A stretch of DNA of 64,000 nt from contig NZ_AP018290.1 of the NCBI RefSeq assembly GCF_002368415.1, positions 10,221,717 through 10,285,716 on the forward strand, given 5' to 3'. Of the stretch, positions 55,776 to 64,000 are shown piece by piece. This DNA is from Calothrix sp. NIES-4105. Lineage in GTDB: Bacteria; Cyanobacteriota; Cyanobacteriia; Cyanobacteriales; Nostocaceae. Position 1 is the first letter of the stretch, and every line of letters begins with the position of its first letter. The position numbers were made by a program, and so were the translations under genes. The notes beneath the pieces are model-generated. The model saw only the letters and a program-made list of their open reading frames with translations. It made no database searches and was not told the origin of the DNA.

Positions 55776-57035
55776 ATGAAAATGACTTCCTTATTACCCC
55801 AAAATCTAAGTGTCGTGATCCGACCAGTACAGTATCGTGACTTGGACGGTATTGAACGCTTGACTCATGAGTCATTCTCTGCCCTAACACAGAAGGGGGA
55901 AAGTGATGGCGCCAAGCAAATCCTGTGGTTACGTCGCTGGTACGGTTTACTTAAGTGTTTGAGTTGGTTCCCTAACCCTTTAAGATACCGTCTGTGTGCT
56001 TATGTTATTGAGCAAGGGCGGGTATTATTGGGAATGGTACAAGTTTCGCCATTCAACCGCACGCGGAGTACTTGGCGTGTAGACCGTGTACTTTTAGAAA
56101 GGGGTAATGATAGGTTGAGCATTGGCTCGCAGCTTTTACGTTACTGCTTTGAATCAGTTCTAGAAGCACGTACTTGGATACTTGAAGTAAATGTTAATGA
56201 TGCGGACGCATTAGCACTTTACCGTCGCAATGGATTCCAGCGTCTCGCGGAAATTACTTACTGGGAATTACAGCCAGAATTATTATCAAGCTTGGCTTTG
56301 GCAGAGCCTGATCTGCCCAATTTACTTCCTGTTAGTAATGCTGATGCTCAATTATTGTATCAATTAGATACAGCATCTATGCCACCTTTGGTGCGGCAAG
56401 TATTTGACCGTCAAACTTGTGATTTTAAAACAGGTTTATTTGAAGGGTTAACTGATGCTCTTAAACAGTGGTTGAATAAGAGTGAAGTTGTGAGCGGATA
56501 CGTTTTTGAACCGTCTCGCAAAGCTGCAATCGGCTATTTCCAAATTACAGTAGACCGAAAAGGAAATTTGCCACATGTTGCAACGCTGACGGTGCATCCT
56601 GCTTATACTTGGCTATATCCAGAGTTACTATCGCAGTTAGCGCGTATAGCTCAAGATTTTCCTAAACAAGTTTTACGTATTGCTTCAGCTGACTATTTAC
56701 CTGAAGGAGAAGAATATTTAGAAAGAATTGGCGCTAATCGAACTGAGCATACGCTAATTATGTCCCGGTCTGTGTGGCATAAAGTGCGTGAATCGAAGTT
56801 TGTTTCGCTTGAAGGTATTCAACTTCCTGAAGTGTTACAAGGTTTACAACCCGCGCGTAAACCAATACCTGGTGGGATGTCTTGGGGACAGCAAGGTAAA
56901 CAGTCTGTTCCGGATAGAATTGTTAAAAATAATACTTCTAAAGATTCGGTTGCATTTTCCTGTAATAACGGTAGCGTAGAAGCATCAAATGATTTTGAAG
57001 GCGATGCTGACCAGGAGCAGTTACGTGGGAAATGA
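55776..57035 (+). CDS. GNAT acetyltransferase (two GNAT-like halves)
   Basis: 419 residues. First half (~13-175): VIRPVQYRDLDGIERLTHESF, VLLERGNDRLSIGSQLLRYCFE (acyl-CoA loop altered) and EVNVNDADALALYRRNGFQRL. Second half (~190-355) repeats a GNAT-like outline with YFQITVDRKGNLPHVATLTVHPAY. The last ~70 residues are low-complexity. It overlaps the ruvX start. A frequent cyanobacterial partner of this synteny block; substrate unknown. Confidence 0.8.
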   Translation: MKMTSLLPQNLSVVIRPVQYRDLDGIERLTHESFSALTQKGESDGAKQILWLRRWYGLLKCLSWFPNPLRYRLCAYVIEQGRVLLGMVQVSPFNRTRSTWRVDRVLLERGNDRLSIGSQLLRYCFESVLEARTWILEVNVNDADALALYRRNGFQRLAEITYWELQPELLSSLALAEPDLPNLLPVSNADAQLLYQLDTASMPPLVRQVFDRQTCDFKTGLFEGLTDALKQWLNKSEVVSGYVFEPSRKAAIGYFQITVDRKGNLPHVATLTVHPAYTWLYPELLSQLARIAQDFPKQVLRIASADYLPEGEEYLERIGANRTEHTLIMSRSVWHKVRESKFVSLEGIQLPEVLQGLQPARKPIPGGMSWGQQGKQSVPDRIVKNNTSKDSVAFSCNNGSVEASNDFEGDADQEQLRGK

Positions 57036-57486
57036 ACATGCCAAATACGTTTCCGCTTTGGCGTTAGATGTAGGGCGTAAGCGTATTGGTATTGCTGGTT
57101 GTGACAAAACAGGACTGATCGCAACTGGCATTACTACTATTGAGCGCGCTGCTTTCTCGGAGGATATCGAACAATTACGCCAATTAGTACAAGCGCGCGA
57201 GGTGAATGTACTGGTGGTAGGTTTACCGTATAATATGGACGGTACATTAGGATTTCAAGCACGGCACGTTCAGAAGTTTGCTAACCGTGTTAGTAAAATA
57301 TTAAATTTGCCAGTGGAATATGTTGATGAGCGTTTAACGTCATTTCAAGCTGAACAAATGATTTTGGCTGAAAATCGTTCACCATCTCGTAATAAAGGTT
57401 TGATCGACCGAAAAGCCGCAGCGTTGATTTTACAACAGTGGCTTGATGCAAGAAGGAATGAAACACGACCAATTCCAAATGCATGA
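57025..57486 (+). CDS. ruvX: Holliday junction resolvase-like YqgF
   Basis: About 153 residues from a GTG at 57025 (VGNEHAKYVSALALDVG). RNase H-like fold: LALDVGRKRIGIAGCD, VVGLPYNMDG, VDERLTSFQAE and DRKAAALILQQWL carry the acidic catalytic residues of the YqgF family (16S pre-rRNA processing in E. coli). Overlaps the preceding gene by 11 bp. Start choice is the weaker part; CAGGAG lies ahead. Confidence 0.9.
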   Translation: MGNEHAKYVSALALDVGRKRIGIAGCDKTGLIATGITTIERAAFSEDIEQLRQLVQAREVNVLVVGLPYNMDGTLGFQARHVQKFANRVSKILNLPVEYVDERLTSFQAEQMILAENRSPSRNKGLIDRKAAALILQQWLDARRNETRPIPNA

Positions 57487-57599
57487 TATCCTGATGTTTG
57501 GTAGCCAGTTCGACTCAATTTAATTTACATTACCTGTTTAAAAAACAATTAAGCAGTTTTTGCAGTTGCTGGTAGTTAATATATTTGCATATATCGGCT

Positions 57600-58172
57600 A
57601 TGTATTCCTCACAATTTCCTGAAGACAATGATAAATCTCAAGCTGGTTCCATCACCTTGACGGATGAGCAAGGACGCACGCTTGAATGTTATGTCGAGCA
57701 TTCACTTTCGGTGGAAGGGCAAGAGTATGTTTTACTTCTTCCTGTTGATGCCCCTGTGGAAATCTTTGCTTGGCAAGGTGACGATGAGGAAGAAGAAGCA
57801 GTTCTTGTAGAAGATGATGCGGCAATTGATAATTTGTTTGCCAATGCTCAAGCTGTATTGTCAGAACACAATTTAGCGCTTAAGAACACAGCGTATGCCC
57901 TAACTGTGGCTGGTGAATTACCACCTGTTGAAGATTCCGAGCTTTTTACTCTTGAAATTGAAGACGAAGACGCGGACTTAGAACCTGAGCAATTACAATT
58001 GCTTGCGACTTTTTACCAACACGAGCAAGAATACGCTATTTACACTCCTCTTGACCCGCTTTTGTTTTTCGCGCGATTAACAAAGTCTGGTCAACCTGAA
58101 TTATTATCTCCTGAAGAATTTCGTAAAGTTCAACCACTTTTGGAAGAACAGTTGTTTAACGAAGTTGAGTAA
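57600..58172 (+). CDS. DUF3727 domain protein
   Basis: 190 residues, acidic. ITLTDEQGRTLECYVEHSLSVEGQEYVLLLPVDAPVEIFAWQ is the conserved cyanobacterial/plastid DUF3727 stretch; a second similar unit follows (ATFYQHEQEYAIYTPLDPLLFFAR). Between ruvX and mltG as often in cyanobacteria. Function unknown. Confidence 0.85.
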   Translation: MYSSQFPEDNDKSQAGSITLTDEQGRTLECYVEHSLSVEGQEYVLLLPVDAPVEIFAWQGDDEEEEAVLVEDDAAIDNLFANAQAVLSEHNLALKNTAYALTVAGELPPVEDSELFTLEIEDEDADLEPEQLQLLATFYQHEQEYAIYTPLDPLLFFARLTKSGQPELLSPEEFRKVQPLLEEQLFNEVE

Positions 58173-58225
58173 AGAATTGGGGAAGGGCGAAAGGTAGAAT
58201 AGACCCCTTTTTCCTTCCCTTTATA

Positions 58226-59314
58226 ATGAGCGCCCTGATCGTCAAATATCATTACCGAATGATGAGTTATCAAAAAAACACGTGGCAGCGGTTATTTATA
58301 ATTAGCCTGCTGCCTTTATTCTTGGGTATTTTTGGAAGTGCTAGTTGGCTTTGGTGGAGTTGGGCTATTTCACCTATATCTAGTACCGCAAAACCAGTTC
58401 GCTTTGAAATTCCTCCTGGTACAGCAACTCAACAAATTGGCAGCAAATTAGAACAGGCAGGTTTAATTCGGTCGGGACTTGCCTGGAGTTTATTGGCGAG
58501 ATTTAAAAGTTGGCAAGACCCAAAAGGTGATTTTCAGGCTGGTACTTATGAATTATCACCAACTCAGCCAATGAATGTAATCGCTGAAACAATTCGGGAT
58601 GGTAAAGTTGTGCAAACTGGTTTTACTATCCCTGAAGGTTGGTCTTTGAGACAAATGGCGAGATATTTTCAAGAGAAGGGTTGGTTTTCTGGTGAGGAGT
58701 TTTTGAAGGCAGCTAGTATTGTTGATAGGAAAAAATTTCCTTGGCTACCTGCTGATATTCCTTTTCTTGAAGGATTTCTTTTTCCGGATACTTACCAGGT
58801 TCCATATGGGAAAGTTACTCCTGGAGATGTTATTGAGCAAATGCTTAAACGTTTTGAGCAAAATGCTTTACCTGTTTATCAAACTGCCCCTAAGACAAAA
58901 TTTACACTTAAAGAGTGGGTGACGCTCGCTAGTATTGTTGAAAAAGAGGCGGTTGTGGCTTCTGAAAGGCGCCGTATTGCTGGTGTATTTGTTTCTCGCT
59001 TGCAAAAAGGAATAAAACTAGAAAGTGACCCGACTGTTGAATATGCTTTTGGTATTCGTCAAACCCCTGATAGACCTTTAACTTTTGCACAAGTTAGACA
59101 ACCGTCTCCTTATAATACTTATGCTACTCCAGGTTTACCCCCAACTCCAATTGCGGCGCCTGGTTTGCCTGCTTTGAAGGCTGTTCTGAACCCTGAAAAT
59201 ACTGATTATTTATTTTTTGTGGCTCGATATGATGGTACACATGTTTTTAGTCGTACTATTCAAGAACATGAAGCCGCTGTTGCTAAAATTCGTAGAGAAC
59301 GACAAAAAAAATAG
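58226..59314 (+). CDS. mltG: endolytic murein transglycosylase MltG
   Basis: 362 residues. One membrane helix (~20-47, LFIISLLPLFLGIFGSASWLWW) and a LysM-like segment, then the YceG-family catalytic domain: FLEGFLFPDTYQVP, WVTLASIVEKEAVVASERRRIAGVF with the catalytic Glu in IVEKE, SDPTVEYAFG, and YNTYATPGLPPTPIAAPG. Cleaves nascent glycan strands during elongation. Confidence 0.93.
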   Translation: MSALIVKYHYRMMSYQKNTWQRLFIISLLPLFLGIFGSASWLWWSWAISPISSTAKPVRFEIPPGTATQQIGSKLEQAGLIRSGLAWSLLARFKSWQDPKGDFQAGTYELSPTQPMNVIAETIRDGKVVQTGFTIPEGWSLRQMARYFQEKGWFSGEEFLKAASIVDRKKFPWLPADIPFLEGFLFPDTYQVPYGKVTPGDVIEQMLKRFEQNALPVYQTAPKTKFTLKEWVTLASIVEKEAVVASERRRIAGVFVSRLQKGIKLESDPTVEYAFGIRQTPDRPLTFAQVRQPSPYNTYATPGLPPTPIAAPGLPALKAVLNPENTDYLFFVARYDGTHVFSRTIQEHEAAVAKIRRERQKK

Positions 59315-59330
59315 TTATGAGTGCTAAATC

Positions 59331-59440
59331 CAGAATTCAGAATACAGAATACAGAATACAGAATATATAACTCCTAACTCCTGACTACTGAATTCTAACT
59401 CCTAACTCATAACTCTTAACTCCTAACTCCTAACTCTGAA
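59331..59440. repeat. short tandem heptamer repeats (STRR-like)
   Basis: Blocks of CAGAATA (about four copies) and CTAACTC (about eight copies, some degenerate). Such tandem heptamers are known in heterocystous cyanobacteria. They run up to three bases before the yqeG-like start codon, so they form its leader. Confidence 0.75.
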
Positions 59441-59443
59441 CAA

Positions 59444-59992
59444 ATGACTTGGAATAATTTATTACAACCGGATTTGATTTTAGAATCTTCGATTTTGAGC
59501 CTTACTCCTGACATTATTCAAAGGTATAACCTTAAGGGATTGATACTTGATGTTGATGAAACTTTAGTACCATTTAAGGCTGCTGTTGCTTCGCCTGAAC
59601 TTCAAGAGTGGGTGGCACAGATGCGTGCTTGTGCGTCGCTATGGCTTGTTAGCAATAATATCAGCGAAAATCGAATTAGCAATATTGCCCGCGCGTTAGA
59701 TTTGCCTTATTTTCACGGCGCCGCTAAACCGTCGCGTCGAAAGGTTCGTGCGGCACTCCAAGCTATGAATTTGCCTGTAAATCAAGTTGGCATGGTTGGC
59801 GATAGGTTGTTTACTGATGTGTTGGTGGGTAATCGTTTAGGAATGTTTACAATTCTTGTGGAGCCTATGGTAAATCCTGATGTGGCTTTGCGCTCTCATC
59901 CAATTCGCAATTTTGAGGTGTGGGCTTCTGAGATTTTAGGGGCTACGATAAGTCCGAAGAAAAGAAGGTTTACTAAGATTAACAAATCTTAA
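59444..59992 (+). CDS. YqeG-family HAD phosphatase
   Basis: 182 residues. LILDVDETLVPF is HAD motif I (DxDxT); WLVSNN motif II; GMVGDRLFTDVLVGNRLGM motif III/IV. This matches the YqeG HAD-IIIA phosphatase, a relative of phosphatidylglycerophosphate phosphatases. Leader consists of heptamer repeats. Substrate unproven. Confidence 0.88.
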   Translation: MTWNNLLQPDLILESSILSLTPDIIQRYNLKGLILDVDETLVPFKAAVASPELQEWVAQMRACASLWLVSNNISENRISNIARALDLPYFHGAAKPSRRKVRAALQAMNLPVNQVGMVGDRLFTDVLVGNRLGMFTILVEPMVNPDVALRSHPIRNFEVWASEILGATISPKKRRFTKINKS

Positions 59993-60117
59993 AGGAAATA
60001 AATCTAAAGAAATAATAAAAAAATCTTTGTTACATACAAAAATAAGGGAATATGAAAATTAATAAGATGGGGTTAGCAAAATATATACCCTAGCCATAGT
60101 AAGTAACTTTAAAGCCT

Positions 60118-60158
60118 GTAAAGCGCTGGTCTTCACGATAGAGGAACTGGCGCTTTAC
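60118..60158. terminator. long hairpin after the yqeG-like gene
   Basis: GTAAAGCGCTGG pairs with CTGGCGCTTTAC (one bulge). Followed by TATTTTGGG rather than a clean T-run; possibly a terminator of the yqeG-like transcript. Confidence 0.4.
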
Positions 60159-60175
60159 TATTTTGGGTTTTGCTT

Positions 60176-60405
60176 CGCATATGAATGGATTATGGGAATA
60201 TAACAATTTGGTGGGGGCATGGATTTTGGATTTTGGTTCGCATATGAATGGATTATGGGAATATAACAATTTGGTGGGGGCGTGGGTTTTGGATTTTGGT
60301 TCGCATATGAATGGATTATGGGAATATAACAATTTGGTGGGGCGTGGGTTTTGGATTTTGGTTCGCATATGAATGGATTATGGGAATATAACAATTTGGT
60401 GGGGG
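60176..60405. repeat. 63-bp tandem repeat, about 3.7 copies
   Basis: Unit begins CGCATATGAATGGATTATGG, at 60176, 60239, 60302 and 60364 (the last spacing is 62 because one G is lost). Since 63 is divisible by three, all reading frames stay open through several copies, which gives false ORFs on both strands. No ribosome site or family similarity. Confidence 0.85.
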
Positions 60406-60492
60406 CGGGTTTAGGGATATTTTAATAATGCAGTTGATTTTTCGTTAACCCGCCCCTACGGTACATTCGCTCTATAATATCTAAAATTTAAA

Positions 60493-61602
60493 ATGCCTCT
60501 GACTTTGGTTATTAAAATTGGTACTTCTAGTCTTACTCAACCTGAGACGGGTTTGTTGGCGCTGTCTACTATTGCGACGTTGGCTGAGGTGCTTTCGCAG
60601 TTACGCTCGAAAGGACATAAGGTTGTTCTTGTGTCGAGTGGCGCCGTGGGTGTGGGAAGTGCGCGTTTGGGTTTGACTGAGCGTCCGAAAAGTATTGCGC
60701 TTAAACAAGCTGTTGCTGCTGTTGGACAAGGGCGCCTGATGCGGGTTTATGATGATTTGTTTACTACGCTGCAACAACCTATTGCTCAGGTTCTGTTGAC
60801 TCGGAGTGATTTGGTACAGCGCAGTAGGTATTTAAATGTTTACAATACGTTTCGAGAGTTGTTAGAACTTGGTGTTATACCTATTGTGAATGAGAATGAT
60901 ACTGTTGCTGTTGAAGAGTTAAAGTTTGGTGATAATGATACTCTTTCTGCGCTTGTTGCTAGTTTAGTTAAGGCTGATTGGCTGTTCTTGCTTACGGATG
61001 TTGATAAGTTATATTCTGCAGACCCTCGTTCTGTTCCTGATGCTAAACCAATTAGTTTGGTAAATAGTATTAAAGAACTTACAATGATGCAAATTGAAAC
61101 TGGCACCCAAGGTTCGCAATGGGGAACGGGAGGTATGGTAACAAAAATTTCTGCGGCTCGAATTGCGACAGCAGCAGGAGTGCGGACTGTTATTACTCAA
61201 GGGCGATACCCTCATAATATAGAAAAGATTATTAATGGTGAGTCGATTGGTACGCAGTTTGAACCACAACCGGAACCAACGGTCGCGCGTAAACGTTGGA
61301 TAGCCTATGGTTTAGTTCCAGCGGGTAAGCTGTATTTAGATGATGGAGCGGTAATAGCAATTTCTGGCGCCGGAAAGTCTCTACTTGCTGCGGGTATTAC
61401 TGAAGTAAAAGGTGAATTTGATACTCAAGATGCTGTAGGAATATTTGATAGTAATGGGAATGAAGTAGCGCGTGGTTTGGTGAATTATAGTAGCAGTGAG
61501 TTACAAAAAATTCGCGGGTGCCATTCACGGGAGATTAAAGAGATTTTAGGTTATGAGGGCGCCGAAACTGTTGTACATCGTGATAATTTAGTTTTAATTT
61601 AA
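60493..61602 (+). CDS. proB: glutamate 5-kinase
   Basis: 369 residues. N-terminal kinase domain: [55 protein letters not shown] and [21 protein letters not shown]-terminal PUA domain from ~275 ([25 protein letters not shown]). First step of proline synthesis; product is feedback-regulated by proline. Tandem repeats precede it. Confidence 0.95.
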   Translation: MPLTLVIKIGTSSLTQPETGLLALSTIATLAEVLSQLRSKGHKVVLVSSGAVGVGSARLGLTERPKSIALKQAVAAVGQGRLMRVYDDLFTTLQQPIAQVLLTRSDLVQRSRYLNVYNTFRELLELGVIPIVNENDTVAVEELKFGDNDTLSALVASLVKADWLFLLTDVDKLYSADPRSVPDAKPISLVNSIKELTMMQIETGTQGSQWGTGGMVTKISAARIATAAGVRTVITQGRYPHNIEKIINGESIGTQFEPQPEPTVARKRWIAYGLVPAGKLYLDDGAVIAISGAGKSLLAAGITEVKGEFDTQDAVGIFDSNGNEVARGLVNYSSSELQKIRGCHSREIKEILGYEGAETVVHRDNLVLI

Positions 61603-61623
61603 TTTTGCTGCTTGATAATGAGT

Positions 61624-61965
61624 ATGGATAAATTAACCGAGTACCCAAAAATTATCAAAAATATCTTGTCTGAGTATATAGAATTGTCCAATCGCTATGG
61701 TAATAATAACATTGAAACATTTTTAATAGCGGATGATGTGAAAAGGCATTATATTTGGATGAATCTTGGCTGGCAAAAAGGTGAACGTGTTGCTGGTATA
61801 ACGGTTTATATCCGAATAAATAATGGTAAATTCTGGATAGAAGAAGATTTGACGGAGGAAGGTATTGCAAACGATTTAGTTCGTAAAGGTGTGCCAACAG
61901 ACGATATTGTGTTGGCATTCCATGAGCCAAAAATAAGAGAGTATACAGATTTTGCGGTAGCTTAA
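61624..61965 (+). CDS. xisI: XisI family protein (fdxN element excision controlling)
   Basis: About 113 residues. MDKLTEYPKIIKNILSEYIE, LGWQKGERVAGITVYIRINNGKFWIEED, GIANDLVRKGVPTDDIVLAFHEP and REYTDFAVA are the family core. In Anabaena, XisH and XisI control excision of the fdxN element. Usually xisH is directly upstream; here the gene stands alone, 21 bp after proB. A TTG at 61612 and an ATG at 61618 are in frame; ATG at 61624 best fits family starts. Confidence 0.85.
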   Translation: MDKLTEYPKIIKNILSEYIELSNRYGNNNIETFLIADDVKRHYIWMNLGWQKGERVAGITVYIRINNGKFWIEEDLTEEGIANDLVRKGVPTDDIVLAFHEPKIREYTDFAVA

Positions 61966-62001
61966 TCTAAAACAGATATTGCTTACTAGATTAAGGTTGT
62001 G

Positions 62002-62022
62002 GTGGGCATTGCCCACCTTACG
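62002..62022. repeat. dispersed palindrome (GTGGGCATTGCCCAC)
   Basis: GGTGGGCATTGCCCACC between xisI and the convergent restriction gene. Confidence 0.55.
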
Positions 62023-62024
62023 TA

Positions 62025-62666
62025 TTAGGTATTGGCTACTGTATACTCTTTAAGAAGGAGTTCTGTTCGATTTTCAATTAAATCTTTAAATGAGAAGTCT
62101 TTTGCTGTGTTTCTTATTAATTTAAAAACTTCTGATTGGGTGCTATCATGTCCGCCAACGAAGCTCCAAAATTCTTTGCCTATAAGAATGTATTCTTCTT
62201 TACTTGTTAATTTAGTTGGATAATAAATACATAAGCGAAATTCTTTGCCCTGTAATCGTGCATTATCTTTATAAGTTGTTATGCTTCTTTTATTACTATT
62301 ATTTTGTTCGAGTATTGATTTGATTTCTAACCAGTATTGTTTGCCGTCTTTTAAACGAAATTTTAAATCATAAGGTTTCCAATCTTTTTTTGTACCTACT
62401 ATTTCTCCGCCTTGACTTTTGACTAAAATTTCAACAATATTTTCGATAACGTTACCCATAGTGGTAACAAATGAACGTTCAATTCTTTCCATTACAAAAA
62501 ATGAGATAAATTCTCTTGGAGTATCGTAGAACATTTCTCTTATCAAAGGATTTTTATGATAAAGAATATCGTTTAATGTAAGTTTATTTAAAGAAGCTAT
62601 AACACTGGGTATTAGACTTTTTAGATATTCGCTTATTTCACCTTTTATTGTGCTTGATAATGCCAA
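62025..62666 (-). CDS. type II restriction endonuclease-like protein (PmeII family, tentative)
   Basis: 213 residues. N-terminal LNDILYHKNPLIREMF resembles the start of PmeII-type enzymes (LKxxLxRKNPYLF). The nuclease core appears as KPYDLKFRLKDGKQYWLEIKS: an Asp, then ExK, of the PD-(D/E)XK fold. VKSQGGEIVGTKKDW precedes it. No methyltransferase on either side in the window. Family and activity are inference; a solitary nuclease would need protection by a distant methylase or be inactive. Confidence 0.6.
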   Translation of the reverse strand: MALSSTIKGEISEYLKSLIPSVIASLNKLTLNDILYHKNPLIREMFYDTPREFISFFVMERIERSFVTTMGNVIENIVEILVKSQGGEIVGTKKDWKPYDLKFRLKDGKQYWLEIKSILEQNNSNKRSITTYKDNARLQGKEFRLCIYYPTKLTSKEEYILIGKEFWSFVGGHDSTQSEVFKLIRNTAKDFSFKDLIENRTELLLKEYTVANT

Positions 62667-62945
62667 ATCTATTCTCCTTTTAACTGTTATTCAAACCAGT
62701 TAATGACAAATTTAGCTAGATACGAATATAACTAGCTGATGTTTGAATATGTTTTTTGTCAGTTATAACGCGCGGAAAATAGAAATGTACATAGGTTCAG
62801 TACGAATAAGATGAATGATGAGGAGCGCAACTCAATATCTATTAGCTTTTTATTAGGTCTTCTCTCTGAGTTCTCTGTGTCTGGAGTGGTAAATATAATT
62901 ACATGCGCGCTGCACAGCCTGGGAAGGCTGTGCTACAAGAGGGGG
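62667..62945. other. intergenic with degenerate repeats
   Basis: Contains a CTCTGTGTCTGGAGTGGTAAA fragment (about 62871) and the palindrome GCACAGCCTGGGAAGGCTGTGC (about 62911-62932). No gene seen. Confidence 0.5.
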
Positions 62946-64000
62946 TTATAGTGGGCGGTAAGTACGGTAGTTGATGTTGGGGAAGATGTTGTCCATGAGT
63001 TCAACTTTTTCTAGCCAACCGCTGTCTATTTTGCCGATTTTTATGTCTTCGTATAGTTTGTTGAAGCGCATGACGTGGGAACGTGTTCTTCGCACGGCGT
63101 AGGGTACCATTGTTCCGGTTCGCATGATGAATGCCCAGTCGGATGATTGTGCTAGTAGTAACTCGCGCGCGGCTTGGTTAAGTGCGCGCCATTCGAGTTC
63201 ATCTTCTGGTTCTCTTGTTGATATTTCTATCATGCGTTCGGCTGTTTTGTGGAGGTGCGGGTATATCCACGCATTTGTTTCGTTTAACCAGTATTCGTGA
63301 AAGCCTTTGTAACCCCAACTTGACTGTGAGGGGCGACATACTTGTTGTGATGGTTCCGCGCGTAAGTAGTCGGCGAGGTGTGTCATTTGATAGGTTTTCT
63401 GGTCATACCACGATTTGCGGAATAAGTAGTCTATGAACCAAGGACCTTCGTACCACCAGTGACCAAATAATTCGGCGTCATATGGTGAGACTATGATTGG
63501 CGGGCGCCCCATTATTCCATGTAAATGTTCTGTTTGCCGTTCGCGATTATACATGAAGTTAGAAGCATGTTCTGCGGTTTTTTCTTTTGCCCAATAGGGG
63601 TCATATAAGGCTTTATCTGCTAGCCCTAGTCCACGTCCTGTGATTTTGTGATATTTAATCCCTGTATTTTTACGTTGACCGTTGGGCATTATATATGGCT
63701 TGATGTACTCATATTCTGCTTCCCAACCTAGGTCTTTATAAAATTCACGGTATTCTGCGGCGCCTGGGTAACCAACTTCAGAAGACCAAACTTGTTGCGA
63801 TGATTCGTGGTCGCGACCAAACGCTGCTACTCCTGTTTCGGTAAAGATGGGAGCGTAGGTGCCAAATCTGGGACGCGGACGTGCATATAAAATGCCGTGT
63901 CCGTCAATGAGGAAATAACGCAGCCCAACGTCAGCGAGCATTCGTTCTAAACCTTCATAGTACGCACATTCGGGCAACCAAATTCCTCTAGGCGCCTGTC
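62946..64000 (-). CDS. GH57 1,4-alpha-glucan branching enzyme-like protein, 5'-truncated by window edge
   Basis: The open frame continues past the right edge (about 350 residues seen, ...APRGIWLPECAYYEGLERM onward). LPECAYYEGL carries the catalytic Glu and IVSPYDAELFGHWWYEGP the catalytic Asp of GH57 branching enzymes (as in T. thermophilus/T. kodakarensis). LRRTRSHVMRFNKLY-like VRRTRSHVMRFNKLYEDI in the C-terminal helical DUF1957 domain agrees. Role in glycogen branching. N-terminus lies outside the window. Confidence 0.85.
   Translation of the reverse strand, partial: QAPRGIWLPECAYYEGLERMLADVGLRYFLIDGHGILYARPRPRFGTYAPIFTETGVAAFGRDHESSQQVWSSEVGYPGAAEYREFYKDLGWEAEYEYIKPYIMPNGQRKNTGIKYHKITGRGLGLADKALYDPYWAKEKTAEHASNFMYNRERQTEHLHGIMGRPPIIVSPYDAELFGHWWYEGPWFIDYLFRKSWYDQKTYQMTHLADYLRAEPSQQVCRPSQSSWGYKGFHEYWLNETNAWIYPHLHKTAERMIEISTREPEDELEWRALNQAARELLLAQSSDWAFIMRTGTMVPYAVRRTRSHVMRFNKLYEDIKIGKIDSGWLEKVELMDNIFPNINYRTYRPL

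Noticed and set aside
59331-59440. Possible CRISPR-like array
   Set aside because: Units are contiguous heptamers without spacers; this is short tandem repeat DNA.
60090-60394. Open frames on both strands with 21-residue repeats
   Set aside because: Produced by the 63-bp tandem DNA repeat; no ribosome site and no family similarity.

Overview
The window looks like chromosome of a filamentous, probably heterocyst-forming cyanobacterium (Nostocales; Calothrix/Rivularia-like is a guess). Support: cyanobacterial genes such as hemE, a DUF3727 protein, xisI and the 2-oxoglutarate decarboxylase/succinate-semialdehyde dehydrogenase pair; heptamer tandem repeats of the kind known from heterocystous species; and many short dispersed palindromes between genes. 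DNA is AT-rich. The palindrome GGCGCC occurs about 100 times, while I saw no copy of the classical cyanobacterial HIP1 octamer GCGATCGC. Layout. 0-2.3 kb: the start of a double-glycine-leader peptide gene runs off the left edge, then a histone-deacetylase-family gene broken by a frameshift and by a small inverted-repeat element. 2.4-7.5 kb: VOC protein, circularly permuted GTPase RbgA, a VanZ-like membrane protein and an FHA-GAF-adenylate cyclase. 7.7-10.8 kb: the two-gene bypass that closes the cyanobacterial TCA cycle. 11.3-12.1 kb: a small gene overlapping a GNAT acetyltransferase gene, toxin-antitoxin-like. 12.5-20.7 kb: a surface-polysaccharide cluster (Wzt-type ABC ATPase, two glycosyltransferases, cupin, DegT aminotransferase, methyltransferase), bounded on both sides by pieces of a rolling-circle Rep gene; one complete Rep is present. 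21-32.4 kb: Bax-inhibitor-like protein, pentapeptide protein, leuCD, speE, a Uma2 protein, a CPA2 antiporter and a slipin. 32.6-34.6 kb is a decay zone: back-to-back tRNA-like genes with damaged anticodon loops, three gene remnants, and a 440-bp non-coding array of GTACC/GGTAC hairpins. 34.7-49 kb: ureohydrolase, DCC protein, GNAT, an overlapping sugar-kinase/nucleotidyltransferase pair, an S66 peptidase, a divergent amidoligase, a hybrid histidine kinase, hemE and an SDR protein. 48.9-55.2 kb: radical SAM protein, then a GH75 chitosanase-like protein beside a 1127-residue GH18-deacetylase-glycosyltransferase fusion, probably a partly deacetylated poly-GlcNAc exopolysaccharide system. 55.8-61.6 kb: GNAT, ruvX, DUF3727, mltG, yqeG-like and proB, a co-directional series. 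61.6-64 kb: solo xisI, a PmeII-like restriction endonuclease without a methyltransferase, and a GH57 branching enzyme cut by the right edge. Recurrent themes: small inverted-repeat elements that share ends but carry different cores, and short palindromic repeats placed directly at stop codons.
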